A DNA stretch of 37,036 bases from assembly GCA_036271375.1 (NCBI GenBank), contig DATBAT010000506.1:1-37036 (forward strand), in the 5' to 3' direction. Shown here one piece after another: positions 1-6,055 of the stretch. Every line of letters begins with the position of its first letter. Positions within the stretch are counted from its first letter, which is position 1. A program made the position numbers and the translations under genes. The DNA is from DATBAT01 sp036271375 (GTDB taxonomy: Bacteria > Acidobacteriota > Terriglobia > Terriglobales > Acidobacteriaceae). The notes under the pieces were generated by a model that worked only from the letters and a program-made list of their open reading frames with translations, was not told the origin of the DNA and did not search any database.

Positions 1-3
1 CTT

Positions 4-1578
4 ATGCAGAGTCATATACTCTCGATCATTTTGTTTACGCCGCTGGTGGGGGCGCTGCTGATTCTCTTTATTCCTGGAGAGAAGAAGAACGCCATCCGTT
101 GGATCGCGAACCTGTTCGCGCTGGGCGGCTTTCTCATTTCCTTGCCGCTGGTGCCGTGGTTCTGGGCGCAGCGCATGGAACCCGGCTTCAAGTTTCTTGA
201 AGGTTCGGCTAACAACTGGATCCCCTCGATTGGCGCGGGTTACAACCTAGGCATCGACGGCATTTCGTTTCTGCTGATCATGCTGACGACGCTGCTGGGG
301 TGGATCTCCATCCTGTCGTCGTGGACCGCGATTGAAAATCGCGTCAAAGAATATTACGTGTGGTTCCTGGTGTTACAGACCGGCATGTTGGGCGTGTTCA
401 TGGCGCTAGATTTCTTCCTCTTCTTTATGTTCTGGGAAGCCATGCTGGTGCCGATGTATTTGCTGATCGGAATTTGGGGTGGGCCGAACAAGCTTTACGC
501 CGCAATCAAATTCTTCTTGTACACGCTGGCGGGTTCGGTCCTGATGCTGCTGGGCATCATCTTTCTCTACTTCAATCACCATGCGGTGACCGGAATCTAT
601 ACGTTCCACATTCCCTCGCTTTATCAGACGGCGCTGCATATTCCATTCCAGTACGCGATCTGGTTGTTCTTTGCGTTCTTTATTGGATTCGCCATCAAGG
701 TGCCGATGTTCCCGTTCCACACATGGCTGCCGGATGCCCACGTGGAAGCGCCGACCGCCGGGTCGGTGATTCTGGCCGGGGTCTTGTTGAAGATGGGGAC
801 GTACGGATTCATCCGCTTCACGCTGCCGTTTTTCCCGGACGTGGTGATGAATCCGCGGGTGCGCTCGGCGATGATTACGCTGTCGATTATCGGAATCATC
901 TATGGCGCTTTGGTCTCTCTGGTGCAGAAGGACATGAAGAAACTGGTCGCGTATTCGTCGGTGAGCCACCTGGGTTTCTGCACGTTGGGAATTTTTGTGG
1001 TTACACCGCTGGGGCTCACCGGATCGGTGTTGCAGCAAGTGAGCCACGGAATTTCAACCGGCGCGCTCTTCTTGATCGTGGGCATTTTGTACGAGCGGCG
1101 GCACACTCGCGAGATTTCTGAATATGGCGGTATCTCGACGGTGATGCCGGTTTACGCGACCATAGCAATGATCATGTTCCTCTCGTCGATGGGGCTGCCC
1201 TTGCTGAATGGGTTCATCGGAGAGTTCACCATCCTGCAAGGCACTTTTATGGAGAACTGGCGCTGGGCGGCCTGGGCGGTGCCGGGCGTGGTGCTGGCCG
1301 CGGCTTACTTGTTGTGGCTTTATCAGCGGGTGTTCTTCGGGCCCGTCACTAATCCCAAGAATGAAAAGCTGCACGACCTTACTCCGCGCGAACTGTTAAC
1401 TTTTGCGCCGCTGCTGATTCTGGCTTTCTGGATTGGGCTGTACCCCAAGCCGTTTATGCAGATTCTGGAGCAGCCGGTAAATCAGTTGGTGCTATCGGTG
1501 CGGCCGAATTATCCGGGATTGCAGACCACTGTGAATGCTTCGAATGCGCCTGTCGAAACGACCCAGGGGATGAAGTAG
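4..1578 (+). CDS. nuoM: NADH-quinone oxidoreductase subunit M (proton-pumping membrane arm)
   Basis: NuoM is one of the three antiporter-like subunits in the membrane arm of respiratory complex I, which couples NADH oxidation and quinone reduction to ion export. The 524-residue product has the usual family length and about 14 hydrophobic segments. The family's key charged residues are visible: Glu145 in FFMFWEAMLVP, Lys232 in AIKVPMFPFHTWLPDAH, and Lys263 in LLKMGTYG, all within membrane helices as expected for the proton channel. The gene starts three bases into the window, and nuoL would be expected just upstream in the missing sequence. It is followed after 3 nt by nuoN, so the two are surely cotranscribed. 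Its identity is clear. Confidence 0.97.
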   Translation: MQSHILSIILFTPLVGALLILFIPGEKKNAIRWIANLFALGGFLISLPLVPWFWAQRMEPGFKFLEGSANNWIPSIGAGYNLGIDGISFLLIMLTTLLGWISILSSWTAIENRVKEYYVWFLVLQTGMLGVFMALDFFLFFMFWEAMLVPMYLLIGIWGGPNKLYAAIKFFLYTLAGSVLMLLGIIFLYFNHHAVTGIYTFHIPSLYQTALHIPFQYAIWLFFAFFIGFAIKVPMFPFHTWLPDAHVEAPTAGSVILAGVLLKMGTYGFIRFTLPFFPDVVMNPRVRSAMITLSIIGIIYGALVSLVQKDMKKLVAYSSVSHLGFCTLGIFVVTPLGLTGSVLQQVSHGISTGALFLIVGILYERRHTREISEYGGISTVMPVYATIAMIMFLSSMGLPLLNGFIGEFTILQGTFMENWRWAAWAVPGVVLAAAYLLWLYQRVFFGPVTNPKNEKLHDLTPRELLTFAPLLILAFWIGLYPKPFMQILEQPVNQLVLSVRPNYPGLQTTVNASNAPVETTQGMK

Positions 1579-1581
1579 GGC

Positions 1582-3126
1582 ATGTCTCAGTTCTTCACCA
1601 CTACCGACTACCTGATGTGCCTGCCGATCATCCTGCTAACGTTGTTTGCCGTTGGCATTCTGCTGATCGACCTTATGGTGCCGCCGGAGTGGAAATGGAC
1701 GAATGCGATCACGGCCTTGTGCGGGATTGCATTTTCGGCGGTCTCGGTTTCGGGGCTTCCCCAGGTTTGGTTGTTCCCCGGCACGCCAGGAATTTCCGGC
1801 ACGCTTGAGAGATTGGGCAAGGTTGCTTTACCGGCGGTTTCTGGCGCAATGATGATCGACCACTTCACCGTCTATTTTTTCTACCTGTTTCTGGCGGGTG
1901 CGGCGATTTCCATCCTAATGTCGGTTCGCTACATGGAGATCGAGAAGGAGCATCACGGCGAATATTACGCGCTGATGCTTTTTGCCGTGGTCGGCATGAT
2001 GTGCATGGCTGCGGGCTATGACATCGTTCTGATCTTCATCGGACTGGAGTTGATGGCGATTTCGACTTATGTGTTGGTGGGATTCCTGCGGCGCGACAAA
2101 CGCTCCAATGAAGCGGCGCTGAAGTATTTGCTGCTGGGCGCGTTCTCGTCAGGAATTTTCGCCTACGGTTTGTCGCTGCTCTACGGTCTTACCGGCAGCA
2201 CCAGCCTTCCCGTCATCCGCAGTAGCCTGGGACAGCAAATTCATAAGGCTGGCGGCCATCCCGGCCCGTTGCTGATTGTTGCGTTACTGACCACCGCGGT
2301 TGGACTGTTTTTCAAGATTGCGGCGATTCCATTCCATCAATGGTTGCCGGACGCCTACGAGGGCGCGCCGACTAGTATCACGGGATTCATGTCAGTTGCG
2401 GTAAAGGCCGCGGCCTGGGCGATGCTGCTGCGAATCTTGTTGTGGGGTTTGTATCCGCTGCGCTCGATTTGGGTGCCGTTGGTGATTTTTGTTTCCATTG
2501 CAACTATGACCGGGGCGAACCTGGCGGCGCTTACGCAAACCAACTTGAAGCGCCTGCTGGCGTACTCTTCCATGGCCCATGTCGGATACATGCTGCTCGG
2601 CTTGGTGGCCCTGGGCTCGGTGATCGTTCCGGCGCCCGCATTCTTCGACGGATTCAAGGGCATTCTTCTGTATCTGCTGGTCTACACCTTTATGAACCTG
2701 GGTGCGTTTGCCGTGGTCGCTTCGCTGCGGCAGCGCGACATTATTGGCGATGAGATCGACGACATTGCGGGCCTTTATTTCCGGGCTCCAACCGAAGCCG
2801 TCCTGATGCTGATCTTTCTGTTGTCGCTGGCCGGGATTCCGCCACTGGCAGGCTTTTACGGGAAGTACTTCATCTTTCTCAGCCTGATCGAGAGCGGACA
2901 TTACGTGCTCGCCGGGTTGGGTGTGGCCTATTCCGTCTTCGGACTCTATTACTATCTGAAGGTCGCTAACGCGATGTTCATGCGCGAGCCGGCCACCAAA
3001 GAACGCCTGCAAATCAGCCTGGGTATGAAGGTAGCGCTGGCCGTGACCGCATTCGCTACTGTCGTCATCGGAATCTTCCCCGAGCGTTTCGTTGAAGCGA
3101 TAAACTGGTCGCTCAAGTTGGGGTAG
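1582..3126 (+). CDS. nuoN: NADH-quinone oxidoreductase subunit N
   Basis: NuoN is the antiporter-like subunit of complex I nearest the quinone-side small membrane subunits, and usually the last nuo gene. The 514-residue product has about 14 membrane segments. It carries the family motifs IGLELMAISTYVLVG (membrane glutamate), AIPFHQWLPDAYEGAP and NLKRLLAYSSMAHVGYM. The start lies 3 nt after the nuoM stop. Only 5 nt separate its stop from the next gene, an ATP-synthase accessory gene. Complex I and part of the ATP synthase are therefore probably read from one transcript. The length and motifs are normal and no anomaly is seen. Confidence 0.97.
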   Translation: MSQFFTTTDYLMCLPIILLTLFAVGILLIDLMVPPEWKWTNAITALCGIAFSAVSVSGLPQVWLFPGTPGISGTLERLGKVALPAVSGAMMIDHFTVYFFYLFLAGAAISILMSVRYMEIEKEHHGEYYALMLFAVVGMMCMAAGYDIVLIFIGLELMAISTYVLVGFLRRDKRSNEAALKYLLLGAFSSGIFAYGLSLLYGLTGSTSLPVIRSSLGQQIHKAGGHPGPLLIVALLTTAVGLFFKIAAIPFHQWLPDAYEGAPTSITGFMSVAVKAAAWAMLLRILLWGLYPLRSIWVPLVIFVSIATMTGANLAALTQTNLKRLLAYSSMAHVGYMLLGLVALGSVIVPAPAFFDGFKGILLYLLVYTFMNLGAFAVVASLRQRDIIGDEIDDIAGLYFRAPTEAVLMLIFLLSLAGIPPLAGFYGKYFIFLSLIESGHYVLAGLGVAYSVFGLYYYLKVANAMFMREPATKERLQISLGMKVALAVTAFATVVIGIFPERFVEAINWSLKLG

Positions 3127-3131
3127 GTTCC

Positions 3132-3353
3132 TTGCCGGACGAAGATCCTCCTAAAAAAAGCTCCTGGGTGCAGGCTGGACAGATTAGCCAGTTGGCTTTC
3201 GTCTTGCCCGCAGCCACCGTCGTGGGCTGGTTGGTTGGCGCTGGACTTGATCGCTGGCTGCACACAACCTGGATTTGGATGGCCGGGTTAGTGCTGGGAA
3301 TCGTCGCAGGGTTTGTGGATTTGATCCGCACGGCGATTGCTAACTCGAAGTAA
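3132..3353 (+). CDS. AtpZ/AtpI-like small membrane protein of the ATP synthase locus
   Basis: This 73-residue protein has a charged N-terminal tail (PDEDPPKK) and two hydrophobic hairpin segments, about residues 19-42 and 46-66. A glycine-rich turn is followed by a conserved-type DRW and an acidic residue in the second helix. This matches the small AtpZ/'F0F1-ATPase subunit' family that sits at the head of many atp operons. Members are implicated in assembly of the c-ring or in Mg2+/Ca2+ transport. The start is a TTG 5 nt after nuoN, and no other start gives a sensible N-terminus. The call rests on size, topology and position. A precise function cannot be read from the sequence. Confidence 0.75.
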   Translation: MPDEDPPKKSSWVQAGQISQLAFVLPAATVVGWLVGAGLDRWLHTTWIWMAGLVLGIVAGFVDLIRTAIANSK

Positions 3354-3450
3354 GCATTTGGGATTTAGCATTTAGTCCCTTGGGCGTAATCAAGATTTCA
3401 GCAGGGCTGAATGCTGACGGCTGAGTGCTTCTTTCTAGTATTCTTCGGCG
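3354..3450. repeat. Two runs of degenerate 7-bp tandem repeats in an operon gap
   Basis: The spacer between the AtpZ-like gene and the nuclease gene contains two separate heptad runs. The first (3354-3374) reads GCATTTG, GGATTTA, GCATTTA. The second (3406-3430) reads GCTGAAT, GCTGACG, GCTGAGT, GCTT. The period is exactly seven in both, with drift inside each unit. No promoter or terminator is evident. Related runs with different units lie at 5504-5524, 13556-13654 and 24358-24426. Confidence 0.7.
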
Positions 3451-4326
3451 GTGGGATCCTTATCTGCTGCCGAGTTGCGCCGGGAGTTGAGCGTTCGCAA
3501 TCAGCGATACGCCAAGAAGCGCGAATTGCTATGCCGCGAGAGCTATGGCGATCCGCCGGTCGTGTGTTACTTGCCCTGCGATGCTGGCTCGACCCACGGA
3601 AATTTCCTGCCCGCTGCTTACAAGGCGATCCTCAAGAACCCGGTGTGGAGCAAGAGACTGGACAAAGTTCACAGCCTGGCGCGTACCTCGCTCCCGCAAG
3701 AAGACCGGCGTTGGCGGGAGCTTGATTCTTGCAATAGCTCGGATGCGTTGCTGATGAATATTTTCTGTTTTCCCGGAACGCTCAAGGATGGAGCCGTCGC
3801 TAACCTGTTGGGAGTCGAGCAGGGAAGCCTGCCGGAATTCGGCTTCCGGCCGAGAGTTCCGCTCACCAACGGAAACGCCGACCGCACCGAGGTGGACATG
3901 CGGCTCGCTAATTTAATGATCGAGGCCAAACTTACGGAAACGGATTTCCAGACCGCCGATGAGAGTCTTGTCGAAAGCTATCGCCACCTTACGGATGTCT
4001 TCCACGCAGATTTTCTTCCGAAATCCGGCGAAAAATTCCTCAGCTACCAGTTGATTCGTAACGTACTGGCCGCACACCACAACCAGACCTCGGTCTGCGT
4101 ATTGTCGGACGCGCGCCGACCAGACTTGATGGAAGCCTGGTTCGCGGTGATGAGGTGCGTGCGCTCGGTCGATTTGCGGCTGCGATGCAAGGTACTGACT
4201 TGGCAGGAACTGGCAGCCGTCGTCCCGCGCAAGCTGCAAGCCTTTCTCGAAGAGAAATACGGGATTTACGCGGAAGGCCGCGCGGTTAGGGCGATTCACT
4301 CCGAGGACCAACTTGCCAGCTTCTGA
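3451..4326 (+). CDS. Predicted PD-(D/E)XK nuclease, PGN_0703-like, inside the atp locus
   Basis: This 291-residue soluble protein resembles the 'PGN_0703-like putative restriction endonuclease' family. The visible catalytic core is Glu147 and Asp149 in DRTEVDMRL, followed by Glu158 and Lys160 in MIEAKLTE. This gives the D-X8-E-A-K spacing of the PD-(D/E)XK fold. An upstream block, HGNFLPAAYKAIL then WRELDSCNSSDALLMNIF, looks like the family's conserved N-terminal region. No methyltransferase or specificity gene is nearby, so a classical restriction system is not indicated. The GTG start has no clear ribosome site. The 3' end overlaps the AtpI-like gene by 14 bp, so it is translated within the atp transcript. 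Family membership is recalled from motifs. The substrate is unknown. Confidence 0.7.
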   Translation: MGSLSAAELRRELSVRNQRYAKKRELLCRESYGDPPVVCYLPCDAGSTHGNFLPAAYKAILKNPVWSKRLDKVHSLARTSLPQEDRRWRELDSCNSSDALLMNIFCFPGTLKDGAVANLLGVEQGSLPEFGFRPRVPLTNGNADRTEVDMRLANLMIEAKLTETDFQTADESLVESYRHLTDVFHADFLPKSGEKFLSYQLIRNVLAAHHNQTSVCVLSDARRPDLMEAWFAVMRCVRSVDLRLRCKVLTWQELAAVVPRKLQAFLEEKYGIYAEGRAVRAIHSEDQLASF

Positions 4327-4732
4327 AGCTGCCAGCGAAGCGTTCTTCGCCGGTGCGCTGCCGCGAATTCAGCGCATGATGTTGGTGACCGGTTCACTTT
4401 TAACTCTAGGAGGCTGGTTCCGCTACGGCTGGCGCATTGCCGTGGGGCTGGCTTGTGGATGCGCCATTGCCTACGTCAATTTCGTATGGCTCAAGCGTGT
4501 GGTGACTGCCTTCGCCGACCGGGTTACCGCCACGCAAACTCAGCAATCCAGCGGCGGAATTGTGGCCCGTTTCCTGCTGCGTTACCTTTTGATGGCGGGT
4601 GCCGCCTATGCTATATTCACTGTTTCCCGCGCGAGCCTCTACGGGCTTCTGGCAGGCCTGTTTCTCCCCGTAGTAGCGATAGCGTGCGAAGCCGCTTACG
4701 AGGTTTATGCTGCGCTAAGGCGCGGCGTATGA
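4313..4732 (+). CDS. atpI: ATP synthase subunit I (AtpI-like)
   Basis: This 139-residue membrane protein has four hydrophobic segments (about 22-35, 42-60, 86-105 and 110-130) and matches the layout of the ATP synthase I chain family. AtpI assists assembly of the c-ring and is not part of the mature enzyme. The start is a TTG with GAGG six nt upstream (4303-4306), inside the end of the preceding nuclease gene. The two genes therefore overlap by 14 bp and are probably translationally coupled. It is followed after 40 nt by atpB, the usual order in atp operons. Sequence conservation in this family is weak, so the call relies on topology and position. Confidence 0.75.
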   Translation: MPASEAASEAFFAGALPRIQRMMLVTGSLLTLGGWFRYGWRIAVGLACGCAIAYVNFVWLKRVVTAFADRVTATQTQQSSGGIVARFLLRYLLMAGAAYAIFTVSRASLYGLLAGLFLPVVAIACEAAYEVYAALRRGV

Positions 4733-4772
4733 ACGCGAAGCGAAATCGCCAGGAGCTATAGCTAAGCCGCTT

Positions 4773-5504
4773 ATGCCTGAGCAACTCTGGTTTACCGAAA
4801 CCCTCAATCACTTGCTGGCCGGCCCCGTCACGGCGTTCATGCGTGCGATCCATATTGAGCCCACGTATCCGCAGGCGCCCATCAACAATGCTGTGTCCAT
4901 GCAGTTTTTAGTCGTACTTTGTCTGCTGTTGCTGTTCCTGCTGGTGCGTTCGCGGCTTTCGGTCGAACAGCCCAAGGCACTTCAGCACATCTTCGAATTT
5001 GCTCACCAGTCGATTCAAGGTCAAAGCGACGAGATCATCGGCCATCACAGCGAAGGATTCACGCCGTTTTTGGTCGCGCTGGCGTTTTTCATTTTGATCT
5101 GCAATTTGATTGGCTTGATTCCGGGATTTGAGTCGCCGACCGCCAATCCCATCGTGCCTCTGGGATGCGCCATCTGTGCCTTCTTCTATTATCAGGCCGC
5201 CGGATTTAAACATCACGGCATCGCTTACCTGAAGCACTTTATGGGGCCGATGTGGTGGCTGGCGATCATCATGATCCCCATCGAAATCATCAGCCATCTG
5301 GCGCGCGTGCTATCGCTGACCGTGCGTCTATTCGCCAACATGTTCGCTGGTGACATGGTCACCATGGTGTTCTTTTCGCTGGTGCCGGTTGGAGTGCCAG
5401 TGGTGTTCATGGCGCTGCATATCGGCGTGTCCTTCCTGCAAACCTATATTTTCATCCTGCTGACCACGGTGTACCTTGCGGGAGCGGTGGCGGAAGAACA
5501 CTAG
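4773..5504 (+). CDS. atpB: F0F1 ATP synthase subunit a
   Basis: Subunit a forms the two half-channels through which ions reach the rotating c-ring. The 243-residue product is of family size and has about six membrane segments. The essential arginine is Arg185 in SLTVRLFANMFAGDM, the equivalent of E. coli Arg210. Conserved NLIGLIPG (111-118) lies in the third segment, and the C-terminal QTYIFILLTTVYLAGA block is also typical. An AGGAG-like ribosome site lies rather far upstream of the ATG (around 4751), so the start is likely but not certain. It stands between the AtpI-like gene and atpE. No F1 genes follow. Confidence 0.96.
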   Translation: MPEQLWFTETLNHLLAGPVTAFMRAIHIEPTYPQAPINNAVSMQFLVVLCLLLLFLLVRSRLSVEQPKALQHIFEFAHQSIQGQSDEIIGHHSEGFTPFLVALAFFILICNLIGLIPGFESPTANPIVPLGCAICAFFYYQAAGFKHHGIAYLKHFMGPMWWLAIIMIPIEIISHLARVLSLTVRLFANMFAGDMVTMVFFSLVPVGVPVVFMALHIGVSFLQTYIFILLTTVYLAGAVAEEH

Positions 5505-5524
5505 AACTCGAAACTTTGAAACCG
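5504..5524. repeat. Short run of degenerate heptads after atpB
   Basis: Immediately after the atpB stop the sequence reads AACTCGA, AACTTTG, AAACCGA, three drifting 7-bp units. They resemble one arm of the larger heptad repeat between mreB and mreC (24397-24426). This may be a decayed copy of the same kind of element. The stretch is short, so chance resemblance cannot be excluded. Confidence 0.4.
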
Positions 5525-5609
5525 ACTTTACCGCCGTTCAGTGTGAGGGCGTCTGTACGAGGATGACGTCAACCACCTCCTGCGGCAATTCATGCAAGGA
5601 GAACTATCA

Positions 5610-5915
5610 ATGAAACTACTGAGCAAGGTATTTATGGCAATGTCGTTCCTTAGCTTCGCCGTGCCGATGTTTGCGCAGGGCGGGGAAGCGATGAGCGGCA
5701 CCAACTGGGTCGCCATCACCGCAGGATTTTCCATGGCGATCGCGTCCGCGGTTTGCGGACTGGCACAGGCGAAAGCTACCGCCGCCGCAGCCGAGGGATT
5801 GGCGCGCAATCCAGCAGCGCGACCTGGTATTCAGCTGGCGCTGATTCTTGGTCTGGCGCTGATTGAGTCGCTGGCGCTGTATACCCTGGTTATCATTTTC
5901 GCGAAAGTGAAGTAA
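5610..5915 (+). CDS. atpE: F0F1 ATP synthase subunit c with N-terminal extension and Na+-site-like residues
   Basis: Subunit c forms the rotor ring that carries the coupling ion. The chosen ATG at 5610 has AAGGAG eight nt upstream (5596-5601); an earlier in-frame ATG at 5592 would put this site inside the gene. The 101-residue protein begins with a signal-peptide-like segment of about 25 residues ending near FAQGG. The two-helix hairpin with the polar loop ARNPAARPG follows. The ion-binding glutamate is Glu86 in LIESLALYTLVI. Relative to Ilyobacter c, the Na+ ligands Gln32, Glu65, Ser66 and Tyr70 are matched by Gln53, Glu86, Ser87 and Tyr91; Thr67 is replaced by Leu88. The gene ends the transcript at the terminator at 6009-6041. 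Confidence 0.95.
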   Translation: MKLLSKVFMAMSFLSFAVPMFAQGGEAMSGTNWVAITAGFSMAIASAVCGLAQAKATAAAAEGLARNPAARPGIQLALILGLALIESLALYTLVIIFAKVK

Positions 5916-6008
5916 GGGCCGTGTAGGGACGCAGCTTCGCTGGGTCTTTCATCTCCGCGAACGCTGGCTGATACGTTGCCGAGCAACATTTCTACACAAA
6001 GCAAATAC

Positions 6009-6041
6009 AAAAGCCTCTGCCGTTTTGGCAGAGGCTTTTTT
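6009..6041. terminator. Strong bidirectional intrinsic terminator between atpE and the HEAT/PilZ gene
   Basis: AAAAGCCTCTGCC (6009-6021) pairs perfectly with GGCAGAGGCTTTT (6027-6039) around a five-base loop. A run of six T follows the plus-strand stem, and the four A bases before it give a T run on the minus strand. It sits between two convergent genes and can stop both transcripts. Confidence 0.93.
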
Positions 6042-6055
6042 GTATTCCAAGAATT

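Noticed and set aside
406..1047. Long overlapping frames opposite nuoM, nuoN, dnaX, mreB and other genes
   Set aside because: They are shadows caused by high GC and strong codon bias, with Arg/His-rich products and no ribosome sites.
3451..4326. Complete restriction-modification system
   Set aside because: Only a nuclease-like gene is present; there is no methyltransferase or specificity subunit within the window.
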